Part shown: piece after piece, positions 11,383 to 23,399 of the stretch | Layout: the number at the start of each line of letters is the position of its first letter | Numbering within the stretch: the first letter of the stretch is position 1 | Assembly (NCBI GenBank): GCA_030549775.1 | Contig: CM060174.1 | Coordinates: 47,720,707 to 47,784,706 of the forward strand | Reading direction: 5' to 3' | Source of the DNA: Tamarix chinensis | Taxonomy: Eukaryota; Streptophyta; Magnoliopsida; Caryophyllales; Tamaricaceae | Length of the DNA stretch: 64,000 bases | The notes under the pieces: model-generated | The model's input: only the letters and a program-made list of their open reading frames with translations | Told to the model about the DNA's origin: nothing | The model's database searches: none | Program-made: the position numbers and the translations under genes

Positions 11383-13459
11383 TGTAATACCATATCCTAA
11401 ATTCCTTCATATCGTATTTAAAATTTTATTGATTTAAAATAATGAGTTTTAGTTTTTTAAAAGGCTTAAAATTTCAACAAAGTTGTAAATTTAAGGTTAA
11501 CCAATCGACTAGTTTGCCTAATCGATTAATTAGTACCATAAGGAATTGACAATTTTATTTCCAGACAAACAAGTTGACTTATTTACTCAAATTGATTAAC
11601 TATTTTCCTACAATTTCAAATTCGTTTTTGATTTTTTTGAATCTTTTTCCAATGTTTATGAACAATTCTAATCAGGATATATATATTCTAATAAGTATAT
11701 TTTGGTGCTTTTGAATTATTTTACATTATTTATACCATTCTATGATTTTTTTGACTTAAATTTCCTCAAAAGCATCTTTTGGGGCATTTCTCACCTTCTA
11801 TCTTCTTCCTCACTTTCTTCTCTATGCTACCATCTGCAATTGGGTGTTTGAATTTCTACACCTCTTCCCTGACTTACAGGCCACTACCATGCCTCTCCCT
11901 TATAACATTCGACCTCCATTCCCTCAACATGTGTTCCCTTACAACTTGGTTGTACACACTCAACCTAAGGGACACTTCCCTCTCACCCACTTGAGAATAT
12001 CAAGCATCGATCTCTCCAATAAACTCCGTTCTTGATTCAATTCACTTTGTATGATCTGTATTTTCTCATTCTCGTCCTTTTCGCCTCTTTACTAAGTTTT
12101 CTCTATTGAGAAAAATAAAGGCTTACCTCTTGTTCCTCATCCTTTATTTGAATCCTTACCTCTTTTCTCTTCTCTTATTCTTAGCATTAACACTCTCTTG
12201 TTTCTTTTGAGAAATGTTGAAGGTGTTAAATCCATTTCACTTGGAATTCTATTTTGGAGAAAAGGTTGGGTTATGGAATTTTTATTCTTGTTCTTCTTCC
12301 AATTTAATTTTATTAAGTTTGGGAAAAAGAGCTTTAATCATTTTGATTGTTTATTCTCTTAGGTATTGAGGTCTTGGTAGATAACCATAAAATTAGGAGA
12401 ACTTTTTTGTGCTAGAAGATTTTCTTCAAGGGAAGATAATCTTACCTCAATTATGAATAAGATATTATTTTTTTCTATTAAATTTACCTATTTTTGTGTT
12501 GTGGACGTGTTTATTAAGTTATTAGATTTGAGCATGTGGTAATGATTCTTGCTTTAAAGTTAATCATATTTTGAGTTATTTTATCATTTGGTATGAGTTT
12601 TGGAATTTTTGGGTATTCCTCTATTAAGCATTGGTTTTACATAATACTCATGTGATTCTATGTGAAATTTTGTCTTTTATGTATATTATAACATAAAATT
12701 ATGCTTTGATTAATATGTTAAAGTTTGGTGACATTCTATTAAATGGATCGTAAGTTTAGGTGCTGATTCATTGTTTAAGTTGCTTGTTTTACTAGTATTT
12801 CACCATTATTTATGATGAGCATAAGTGTTATACTATATTAATTTGTTCATGGCTATACTACTACGTGAGTTTAATGTTTAGCATAAGATCTTACCATGAT
12901 TTAGATTGCTTGTTTTACTAGTACTTCATCATACTAATACTATATTAGTGTGGTCACTATGATGATCATGCTTTTGGTCGAATGAGTAGGGGATAATTTA
13001 TAGGGTTATGATTATTAGCTAGTGTATATTGAGGATGATATTGTGGGTCACTAACTAGCCATTAATTAGGGTTCGAGATCTACCTTAGTATTTAGTTACG
13101 AGTTAGACTAACCAATTAGATGTATTTTACCAACCATATTGGGATGCTTTTGGTTCTTTCTGATTATTTAAAAATCTTGGCTTTGATTCCTGTATTTTTA
13201 TTTTGTAAACTCTCATACTCCCTTTATCTATTTCATTGATATTCTCATCATTATTATCACAAAATTCCTATTTTATTAGTCGAGCATACATGACCTTGAG
13301 GTCATTCCATTTTCCCTTGCATCATGTATGAATTAGATGATGATCATACCTCCCTCATAGATGATGTAGTGGTAACACTCCCTAATTTTATTTTCAATAA
13401 CACTTTGGCATTATTTCCAAAATAAAAAATTTCTTGTTCAAAATTGGGAGGTTTTTATT
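11383..13459 (+). repeat. 3' LTR of the Tekay/Del fragment, plus orientation
   Basis: Starts TGTAATACC directly after the polypurine tract, so its direction is certain. The right end is placed at GGGAGGTTTTTATT (about 13459) by aligning it with the reverse complement of the LTR that begins at 13621: TGTAGTGGTAACACTCCC here matches TGTGGTGGTAACATTCCC there. A pyrimidine-rich leader-like block lies at 11790-12180. Peptide-level similarity (EFLH...LRIS) to the minus strand of 16353-16649 confirms that the two LTRs are related but opposed. Length about 2.08 kb. Confidence 0.65.
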
Positions 13460-13620
13460 TTTTTATTAGAGCCTATGGATTTTAAAACCTAATATTTCTT
13501 TATGAAAGTGAGTTTCTTTTTCTTCATTAAATATTTTAATATCTAGTTTATTCTACAAGAGAGCTTTGGTTTAGGGTTGGGTGTTAGTCTTAAATTTCTA
13601 ATGCGATTTAGCATTGTAGG
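13460..13620. other. spacer between two opposed LTRs, nothing recognised
   Basis: 160 bases of AT-rich sequence separating the plus LTR from the minus LTR that starts at 13621. The last five bases, GTAGG, may be a degraded target duplication (compare ATAAG at 21676-21680). Confidence 0.4.
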
Positions 13621-16600
13621 TGTAAAAGCCCCAATTTTTTAACCAGAAAATTTTGTTTTCAAGGCAATGTGGAAGGGTTTGAAATACAAAACTAGGGAAT
13701 GTTACCACCACATTAACCATGAGTGAGGTGTGATCATCACTTAACCTATGATTGATTCAAGATAAAACAAAACAAGGAACAAATAATGCATGATTATAAA
13801 AGTAATGTGATAATATAAATAAATAAACAATAGAAGAATATCATATATAGAATGGGCTTGATAATTTACAAAATAAAATACAAGAATATGAGCCTAGAGT
13901 TTAAATAATAAAAAATACAAAGCAACCCAAAAATGTGGGAAAAATATTAATAACTAGTTAGCCTAACTCTTAGGCACATTCATAAACCTTGAAACCCAAG
14001 AAATTATCTACTAATGTCCCATTTTATTTCCCTTAGCATACTCTAACTAAGAGTCATAACCCTGCAAATAATCCTCTAATCCCTAGACCAAAAGCCTGAT
14101 CACCATAATAACAACACAAGTGGAGTATTAGTACGATAAAGTACTAGTAAAATATATTACCTAAAATATGGAAGGCACATGCAGTACATTGAAGTCACAT
14201 AATAGCATGATGGTATCATAACGATAATACTGAAGTATAACATAGCATGCTTGCATGGAAATCATGGAGACATAGGAAGAAAGTAATACATGTGATGCAT
14301 AAAACTTAAACTATATTAAAATTCTTCCTATGGTGACCAAAAAAGTTCTAATTAGTAAGATAATTCATTCGACCACACCCAGTTCTCCATCATGAAAAAA
14401 ATTCATGGCAGCATAAAATAATCATAATGGATTACCACACCCATTACATAAGGTCACTATACATCAAAGGGGATTTCTTCGGGGATACTAAACCCACGAC
14501 ACATGGTTGAAGTACACCAAGGGGACTTATACTAGGATACCTCACCCACCACACCTTGAATGTCTCTAGAATGATGGCTAAAAAGTTGGGATACCACACC
14601 CACCTAAGAAATGGATAATACGAAGTGCCAGGATGCTTATACTGGGATACCTCACCCACCATACTAGACACCAATGCCATATCAGCTTAGTAGAGTGTAA
14701 TCCTATACCTCAAAGATATGCACATACCCCCTACTAACCACAACTCAATAGAGAAGGAAATAGGTACTAAGTGAAAGAATATAAACCAAGGGTGATCAAC
14801 CCACTAACTCCTAATAGTTACCCTAAGAGTAGGAAAAAAAGGCTGAAATGAAAATTTAAACCATTTATTTATGTAAAAGTGATATCACTAATCACTAAAA
14901 AGTTCACAAACAAACAAACTAGGTTTTTCCAAGTGATAATACTAAACACAGTTGAAATCCCTTATTTAACAAATTAGGTGTTTCCATGTGATAAACCAAA
15001 CACATCAAAAGGTGTTAAGCCACCATTTAGGTGTTTAAAAAAGACACAAAACTCATCCACATGGTCTAAAAGCCACCAATTGGGTGTTCAGAGATAACAC
15101 TAAACTTAACCAAAAATCAAATCTCTAATACCATCATAGTAGTTCATATTAACTTAAGTTAGTAATAGTTAAAATCATAATGAGAATGTTATAAATACAT
15201 AGAAGGATCAACCCAAAAGGCGAGGAGAACATAACAAATCATAACCACAAGTCGATTTCTAGTCAGACCAGTTAATCGGTCCTTCAGACATGTCCACTGT
15301 TTTTATCATACAACACCAGTCAACTGATCAGCCTCACTAATCGACTTTTCATGTGAACCAACTGATGGGTCTAAGCTAAGACCAACCCACTTTGGCCTAT
15401 GGGAAAACCAAGCAATGAGTTTGACCAATCGGTTGACTTGTCAAAGTAATGAGTTAAATTTTTTGGTTTAACAAGTTGATGGGTCTAATTAGAGACCAAA
15501 CCACTATGGTTTTTAGGGACACCATTCAATGGTTTTGAATAACTAATTGACTATTCATCGAAACTAATTAACTATTTTACCAAACTGATCAATTGATCTC
15601 ACAACCAAGTAATCTAAAACTCCAAACCATTATAATGCTCGCAAAACTAATCTACTGGTTCGAAGAAGCGATTAGCTGGTCTACATAAAACACAACCCAG
15701 ACTTGCAAAATGCACACCAAATTTGACCGCACTTTACCATATTGATCCAGCATTCTTCTATGTCAAAACACACATAAAAATATATGTTGCACTCATAGAA
15801 TCAAATGGACACATGGTAATATACACCCTTATACAAATCATGCTCAAAACATACATTTTATGCTTAAAATCAAAGAATCTCAACAACACATACCAAAGGA
15901 GAATTATACTACATGCTCATATCATATAACAGAATTAGAACATGATCATATAACCACTAATACATGGAACCCCAATATACCACATAAACCTAATTATATT
16001 ATAGATAAGAATGCCTTACTTTAAAGAAATTATTCTTGTAGAGAACTCCTAATGGATGGCCTATCTAGACAAACTTTGATTCCTAAGAGAATAAAAGTAT
16101 AAACCATTAATATGATCTTCCTAAAATATATTAACAACTAATAAAATCAGAACAAGAAGAGAAACACAAAACACAACCTTTTGATTCATAATAGGGTGTT
16201 AAAGAGAAGTAGAAATCTCCAACTTTTCTCAACCTTAATTATTCCTTGCTTAAGGAAAGCAAGATAGATATAAAACCAAGATTAGAAGAAGGGAAAGGAA
16301 AAAATGTTTGCACAATTCATAGGATAAAATTAGAGAGGATCTCTATTTTTTCTTAAGAGAAGAAAGAAGGGAGGAAAATGGAGGGAATCCCAACACTTAG
16401 TGAAATTTCCATAAGGAAAAGGGAGAAGAGAGCAATAACACAAGTAAGTAATGATAATGGATTAGAAAATGAGAAGTATAGGTGTAGGATGGTTGAAATT
16501 CTCAAGGAAAAGAGGGATGAGACATGTGAAGTTGAGTGTGGACAAGCCAAGAAGTTAGGGATGAATTGATAGGTTAGTGGGGTTTGAGTACAATCACATA

Positions 16601-17092
16601 TGGGAATGGTAGTTGGTTGGAAATTTAGGGAAGGGTGTAAAAATTCCAAAACTGCAGTCCAATCTACCGAAAGAGAGAGGGAGAGGTGAGGGATAAGGAT
16701 AAGGGAGGCTTACCTCAAAAAGTGGCTTTTAGGGACAAAATTTCTAATTAAAATCATGGGGTGATCTAATTGATGTAAAAATAATATTCGAGCACTACAA
16801 CATATGTATTAGCATAATCAAACTCAATTATAGAGAAATTAAAATCAAAATTAGAACTGAATATGAAATCACAAGCTAACTAGTTGATTGGTTTAGGCTA
16901 ACTAGTTGACTAGTTTGTCAACGATAAGAATATAAATTTCCCTAGTGCACCTGTTGATTGATTATATAAACAAGTCAATTGATACACCTAAAATTCAGCT
17001 ATTTATTATACCTTCAAGCCCATTTCAAAATCAAAACTCATCTCTTTTACACCAACCTAATATTAAATGCAATTTGAAGGTGAATAATTACA
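13621..17092 (-). repeat. old LTR, minus orientation (family B, ~3.5 kb)
   Basis: Left end TGTAAAAGCCCC and right end GGTGAATAATTACA correspond to the 3' and 5' LTR ends read on the minus strand. The first ~110 bases resemble the left ends of the family A solo LTRs (GGGAATGTTACCACCACATT versus GGGGATGTTACCGCCACACTT), so A and B are relatives. Two clusters of TTGACTGGTT/AACTAGTC motifs (15240-15700 and 16870-16980) flank a purine-rich block (16200-16700), which is the leader on the minus strand. Heavy decay hides any promoter. I see no gene inside; the 98-codon minus frame at 16353-16649 is part of the leader. Confidence 0.6.
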
Positions 17093-18240
17093 TTAAGATA
17101 TTGATGGCCACAAAATAGCATGATGAGTATTTCATGGAGACTATTGGGGTCTACTTATAGTGGTAGATTCAGCTATGGATGCTTGATAACCACTCTTCCC
17201 ACCTCATTTCCCGTTGCCATCGCTAAAAGGATTGGCTTTACAAGGTTGATCTTCATCATCTATCGTTATTTGAGTGTAAATAGGACTCAGATGTGTTAAA
17301 ACATTGGCTAAGGGATTTCATGAAGATTTTTGTTGTTAGTGGTTGCATAAAGGGTAAGCGAGCAGATATTAGAGTGTTTCACTTGTAGGTTCATGTTGAT
17401 GAATGGTGGAGAAGTCAAAAAATTAAAGAACCCAGTATAGATCAGTGGGATACCTTCTTCAAGATTCTTAGGGCACATTCCTAACCTACGGACCTAAGGA
17501 TGGCAAATTCTGTTGAGTTTATGGAATTACATCAGGGTACATCTTTGGTAGAGGAGCACTACTAATGTAATTCAGATTTAGTCCGCTTTTCTCTAGAGAT
17601 TGATGTTGACTAGAGGCTTAAGGCTCACCTATTTCAATTTAGATTGAGCCTAAGACTTTAAGAGATGATGGTAAGGACTTTCACACAAGAATTGTAGGCC
17701 ATATATGACTATACCTTGGAAGAATCCTTGATTGTGCAAGCTAGTAGTGCCCAATCAAAGGCCAAGAGGAGGTTTTAGGTCATTCACCACCAAGGGGGAG
17801 TGAAGAGATTCTAGGTTGTAGGAAGTCATTAGTCAAGGATGGTACCTCTTTATGGAGGATAATTGAGTTAGCTAGCAGTAAGGTGCTTCATATGTTAGTA
17901 GTGTGGTAAGGAACAACTAATGATTGATTGTGTTGGGCAATAGGTTAAGTGTAATGGTTGTGATAGGATGGGGTAATGTTGTTTTGAGGGCCATACCATT
18001 AGGCCTAGTGTCTTGCAAGGGTAGGCACATTGACATGGTATGATGGCTTAGACACCACCATCTCAAGAGTTCTTAACTAACAGATAGTGGAGCTAGTAAG
18101 ATTTATCTAGAGTAGAGGGTTTAGAGACCCAGTACTTTTCATATAGGGTAAGGTTTGGGTAATCTTAAAACACCACCTCTAGGCAGTTACGTGGATGTGA
18201 TAGGTTAGTCAAAAGCTGATTAGTAAGAAGATGTTATCAT
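17093..18240 (+). pseudogene. Tekay/Del-type gag, decayed
   Basis: Nucleocapsid precursor of a Ty3/gypsy chromovirus-type element. Between about 17380 and 17770 one frame reads WWRSQKIKEPSIDQWDTFFK, then RMANSVEFMELHQGTSLVEE, then VRFSLEIDVD, the conserved order of the retrotransposon gag domain (W...WDTFL...EFMELRQG). A degraded zinc knuckle (KCNGCDRMG, then FEGH) lies near 17948-17995. Stops and frameshifts are frequent. The strand is opposite to that of the LTRs on either side, so it cannot be the direct internal region of those LTRs. Confidence 0.65.
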
Positions 18241-18540
18241 GGGTACATTTACAGTTTCTTCCTTTCTTGTATATGTGTTATTAGTCTAAGGTGCTTCACA
18301 TTCTTTTGTTTCTAAAAATTTCTTAGCTTGGACATCTATGATTCCATCTGATAGGATAGAGACATATTTTGTGCTCTCATATGGGGGATAAACTTCCATG
18401 TACTAGGATGTAGAGAGATGTGGCCTTAGACATTAGTAAAGTTGATCTTCTGATAGACCTCATAGAAATCAAACCTCATGACTTCAACATTTTCCTTGGG
18501 ATGGATATGCACTAATGATATGAAGTTATAATTGATTGCC
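18241..18540 (+). pseudogene. Tekay/Del-type aspartic protease, decayed
   Basis: At 18241-18330 the frame reads GTFTVSSFLVYVLLV, a stop, then GASHSFVSKNFLAW: the flap and active-site region of a retroviral-type aspartic protease, with the catalytic aspartate lost (valine and stop where Asp-Ser is expected). Further on, IEIKPHDFNIFLGMDM (about 18465-18515) matches the conserved 'DFDVILGMD' box that closes the domain. Clearly inactive. Confidence 0.65.
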
Positions 18541-18689
18541 TATAGTAGCTTATGGTTCTTAAGTGACCAAAGGGTGCTAAGGTCTCATACAAGAGATGTA
18601 AGGCTAGGCCCTCAATGACAATAGTTTAAGCTTTTGTGCTTGGTATATTCGTACGCAAGGGGTACCCACTATATTTATGGAGTGTTTAA

Positions 18690-19734
18690 GATATGGGTGT
18701 TACAGAGACATCAGTTGAGTGTATCCTAGTGAAACAAGAGTTTCTAAAAATGTTTCAATATGAGATCCTTGGTATGTTGCTAGCATGGGATATTAACTTC
18801 ATGATATACCTTCTACTAGGGATAGAGCTTGTGTCAAAGTTACCTTATTTCTTTGTACCAAATGAGATGGTAAAGTTGTGTACTTAGTTAGATTTACTAG
18901 AGGAGGGTTAAGTTTGATCGATTATATCTCCTTAGGGAGCACTCATATTTTTTGTTAGGAAGAAGGATGATGGATTGAAACTCTACATAGGTTACTGAGG
19001 ACTTAATTTGGTTACAGTGAAGAATCATTATCCTCTTGCTTAGATTGACAACCTTTTTGATGAGCTACATGGGGCTATATTGTTTTTGAAGATTGATCTA
19101 AGATTGGAGTTTGTTGTGATGTCATTCAGACTAAAAAAAGTTTTGGTAGTTTTCATATCACTCATGAATTACATTTTTTAACAACACATCACTATGTTCT
19201 TTGTGTTATTCATTGATGATATCTTAATTTACTTTAGCACTTTTGAAGAGAATAAGCAACATCTAAGATAGACTTTAGCATTGTTTAAGACACACTAGTT
19301 GTAAACTAAGATATCAAAGTGTGTTTTAGCTGGATGAGTAGCTTTCCTTAGAGATTTCATCTCAAGGAACTATTTATCTATGAGTTCTTTAAAGATCCAA
19401 GTAGTATTTGAGTGTTCAAAATTGAAGAATGCTAGGGATATACAAAGTTTCTTTGGTTTAGAAAGCTATGATAGATGTTTTGCTTTTGAATTTTCTATGA
19501 TCGCTCATCGTTTGTGTTCCTTATTCAAGAAGAAGATACACTTTCATTGGGACTATAAGTACATAGATGCTTTTATAGAGCTCAAAAGGGGATTGAACTT
19601 AGCTCTAGTGCTGACCTTCCTATAGGGTACAGAGAGATTTAAGGTGTATAGTGATGCATCCAAGCATGGTCCGTGGCTTTTACAGAGAGATTTAAGGGGA
19701 TTGACTTTACCTATCAAGACCTTTAAAACGTCCA
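18690..19734 (+). pseudogene. Tekay/Del-type reverse transcriptase and RNase H, decayed
   Basis: Replicase part of a Ty3/gypsy pol. In order: FVRKKDDGLKLYIGY, a stop, GLNLVTVKNHYPLA and FLKIDLRLE (about 18950-19110), fingers and palm; a deletion; then LFIDDILIYF with EENKQHLR (about 19205-19265), the Y/FxDD catalytic box, here FIDD; then TKISKCVLAG; then the thumb and RNase H lead-in, RDIQSFFGLESYDRCFAFEF and HFHWDYKYIDAFIELKRGL (19430-19600). RNase H is cut off near 19735, where sequence matching the middle of a family B LTR begins. Many stops. Confidence 0.75.
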
Positions 19735-21675
19735 TTGAGTATGTCATGAATTAATGTTCATCTTGTTCATCCCTTAGGTTGTTGATCTAGGTCAACATAT
19801 TTATTTTATCTAGTAAATAGTCATATAACATTATTATGCATAATCTCAAAGCATATTCATGTAGAGAAATCATAGTCACATAAACCACTCAAACCAATTA
19901 GTTAGTCTAGTCTAACAAGTTTGTCTATTATACCCACTAGTCGATCGATTTAGGATGAACAATAAATTAGTTTAGATTAGCCAAACCCAGGTTTCCGTCA
20001 AATTGTTGGATTAGTTTTGGTAAATAAATCGATTATTCATATAGTGTCGATTGGTTTGGCTATACCATTTAATGGTTTTATGGAGATAGTAAAACTAAGG
20101 TCACTATAGGCTTACCGATTGATGGGTTTAGTAGACCAATCTACCATTCTAGGGATTAGTTGATTAGTTGAACCTAGCTAGTCAATTGATTTGCCCTCAA
20201 ACAACACAAATAAGCATTTTCATGAAAATCATACTTATAATTCTCTACCATAAAAAATTAAAATATGGACTAATATCACATAGGCACATTTCTAGCTTAC
20301 AGCAATTACATATTTCACCATTAATCATCATAACCTAGTTTTATTTAAAAGTCATACATTCCTCTAAAATTCTTAAATACTAGCTATCCAGTACCAAATC
20401 TAAATAACCATATACTCTCACCAAAATATGACATCAAAACATTAAAGGTTTCATAAAATATAAGCTTAACCAATTACATTTTAGATGTAAGAATGACTTG
20501 CTTATTGTAGGAAGAACCTTCCTCAAATAAGAAAACTCAAGCTGTGGAAATCCTCAACTTTCAAAACTTTAAAGACAAAACTCTTAAACTCATAAATCAT
20601 CAAATGATTTTCACACTCAAAACACAAAATAAAAAAGGAAGAATGGACATACCATAGCTAAGAGAAAACAGATGAAGATTATGTTGAAAATAATTCAACT
20701 TTCACTTAAATATAACTCTTTCTTGCTAAGTAATAAAATAAGATGGAGATAGAGAATGGATTAGAAGAATAAAAGAATATGAATGCAAGAATCAAGGTAG
20801 AGGGGGAGAAGGGAAATGCTAGAGGGCTATAAAATTTTTGGTGGTAGAAATAAAAGTGAATAAGAGGGGTCATAAAGGCGATTTATAGACAATAAATTGA
20901 TATAATCCCATATGTAGGTAGGCTAAAATCAAAAATCATAATTCTTACTAGTATAATTTGAGTTAAAAGAGCATATTTTGTCCAATATATGTTAACCTAT
21001 CTTCTAAAACTAAAATGGTGATTCTAGAGACGTGCATATCGAATAGTTTAGAAATGCCAAACATGATAAGGGAAATGGAAAGTTAGCATGGGAAAATATC
21101 CCGGCTAAGGAAATTTAAGTTTATAATCAAGGTAACAATTCTAGAAGTATGTAGACGAGAGCAGAAGAAGAAGATAAAGCTGAGGTCATATCCTTCTCCC
21201 TCAATTTGAACTTCTTTAATCAGTCCAAGGAAGTATTTTGATCCAAATGCATCATAAAAAGGCTAAGAATCTTTAAGAAAAATTTGGAATGGGGTTATTA
21301 AGGTTCTTATATTATATAAGAAATATTTCTAAAAAGATTGAGTTTTGAAAATGTACTCAGCTTGATGAACCACTTGATCCTTTTTGTCCACCAATCGACT
21401 ATTCTATAGAACAATCAATTAGCTCCCGAACCGGTTGATAAGTTTTATCAAGAAAAAAATCCTAGATAGAAATAACAAACATGTCAATCAGTTCATAAAA
21501 CTAGTCAATCGGTTTTCCTAAGAACTTGTTTAATTTATTTTCTAAATCTTATACAAATCCAACTTTACGTTAAACCCAATCATAGTTCAAAAAAAATTTC
21601 AAATATTATAAAATCTTGTTAAACACAAAAATATTTTAATCATTAAACTTCATAAAAAAAATATGGGGTATTACA
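19735..21675 (-). repeat. family B LTR, 5' portion only, minus orientation
   Basis: Right end ATATGGGGTATTACA is the LTR start on the minus strand. Leftward come the TTGACTGGTT cluster (21370-21530), the purine-rich leader (20470-20900) and a second cluster (19880-20190). The copy breaks off near 19735, inside a segment that also occurs at about 55390 (TATGTCATGAATTA). It represents only about the first half of the LTR. The plus-strand base ATAAG follows at 21676. Confidence 0.6.
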
Positions 21676-22300
21676 ATAAGAATAAAATTATATCTACAAA
21701 AGTTGGGAAATATAACTTTCTTACCTCATACATGTTATACTCTTTCGAGGAAAAGAATGTCTCTATTTGTGAGTCCTTGCATAGAGTGAAATTTACCCAA
21801 GGATATTCATAAAACATCAAGAAACTTATTCTAATGAAAGATTTGAAGTTAGTGGTTATGAAATCTTATCATCATCAGATTCTCATTCAAAACTTGGTGC
21901 TGATTGCTATACATTCTGTCTCACCAAACTATGATCAAAATTTCATCACTAGATTTTGTTTCTTTTTCAAGGAACCATGTAGTAATATTATTGACTCTAT
22001 AAGGTTAGACAATTTGGAGAGTGAAATTATGCCTACATTATGCCCGCTTGAGATGTATTTTCCTCTATTATTCTTTTAAATCATGATTCATTTAACTATT
22101 CCCTTAGTTAGGGAGGTTATATTATGTGGGCTAATATAATTGCATTAGATGTTTCAATTTAAAATGTATATGAAATTCTTAAAAGAATATATGAGGAATA
22201 TGAAAAAGCTTAAAGCTTGTTTTGCTAAGAGTTATCTAGTATAGAAGGAAATAGAATTTTCTTGTGGCCTCTTACCCAACATTAATATAATAGGCCCTTC
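21676..22300 (+). pseudogene. CACTA (En/Spm) transposase TNP2-like, DUF4218-type region
   Basis: Part of the large transposase of a plant CACTA element. From the first base after the LTR one frame reads KVGKYNFLTSYMLYSFEEK, then ICESLHRVKFTQGYS, MKDLKLVVMKSYHHQILIQN, LESEIMPTLCPLEMYFPLLF, and then VREVILCG...FLKEYMRNMKKLK. The order and spacing match the DUF4218 region of TNP2-type transposases. The catalytic transposase core should lie upstream but is missing from the window, presumably displaced or lost at the LTR junction. Stops are present, so it is inactive. Confidence 0.75.
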
Positions 22301-22559
22301 TAAGCCACAACATTTAGTTTTAGAGGAATAAAGTAAATGGTGCAAAGGATTTTGCCATATCCTCATTGATGATGATCAATTTGTTTTTCAAAGATCACTT
22401 CTGTATACTTCATAATAGAAATTATGTTTATCCATCTGTGGATCAACATATGGATAATTCAAGGGCTTCAAATCCATTTAGTAGAGAGTAATGAATATTA
22501 GATAGACATAAGAGCTCCTTTTTGGAGTTGTTGACATCTTAATTGTTTAAATATGATAC

Positions 22560-23170
22560 TGACCTTTATTGGTTGTCACACCCTCCTTGGGGGGTATTGA
22601 TGTCATATAACTCATATATGATTAGTGGATATACTTTCTACATAAGGGAATATGATGAGAAGATTAATATGCAAAATATTGGTGTAAGTGTTATATCTTA
22701 AGCTTTGAATATATCAATTTCCAAAGAAAAAAGTCATTTTTTATGCATAAATGACATAATATGTGGTGATAGAGTGCATATGGTTCTTGTATTACACGAG
22801 TTTTAGAGTTCCTTTATTTGTGTGTAAATGGGTTGACAACCACAATTGTGTTTTTAGTAAGAAAGCTATATTTATAAGGTAGATCTTTCAAGGCTTGGTA
22901 ATAAGTAAGAGCCATATGTATTATCCTCACAAGAAAAATAGGCATTCTATGTTATTAACCTAGCTCATAAACTATATTCCATTATATTGAATGTGTAGAA
23001 GTGGGATGAAATAAAAAGGGAGAATTATTTGACTATTGACTTATCTTTCTCAAACAACCATGATGACATTACCAATGACCTCTATGCATGAAATAATCTT
23101 GAAGAAGTGTTCTTTATGCTTGAATTAGAGTTTTTGCGAAAAGAGGGAACACATCGCTATTTAAAGAATT
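22560..23170 (+). pseudogene. CACTA transposase TNP2-like, DUF4216-type region
   Basis: Downstream part of the same transposase. The plus strand reads SYMISGYTFYIREYDEKINM with QNIGVSV (about 22605-22690), and after a decayed stretch VDLSRLGNK...EPYVLSSQEK...AFYVINLA (about 22880-22970). These are the two conserved boxes of the DUF4216 domain that follows DUF4218 in plant CACTA transposases. It ends in decayed sequence near 23170, followed by an intron-like or intergenic stretch to 23400. Confidence 0.7.
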
Positions 23171-23399
23171 ATAGATGAAAAGATTAACTACTTCCTATGT
23201 GTTATATTATTTTATTTTGAGCAAGGGTTTATCTTTTATATTTTAAGTATATTGCATCAAATTCTAATTGTTGTAATTACTTGCTATGTGTTATTTTGTT
23301 TTATTTTTTGCATAAAGGTTTATTTTCTATATTTTGATTATATTAAATCACATATTACTTTATTTAATTCCTAATCTATAATTTTTATTCATTATTTTA

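Noticed and set aside
17096..17112. AGATATTGATGGCC as a tRNA-Met primer-binding site next to the LTR end at 17092
   Set aside because: Only about 8 of 13 positions agree, and the adjacent LTR faces the other way, so it cannot serve that LTR.
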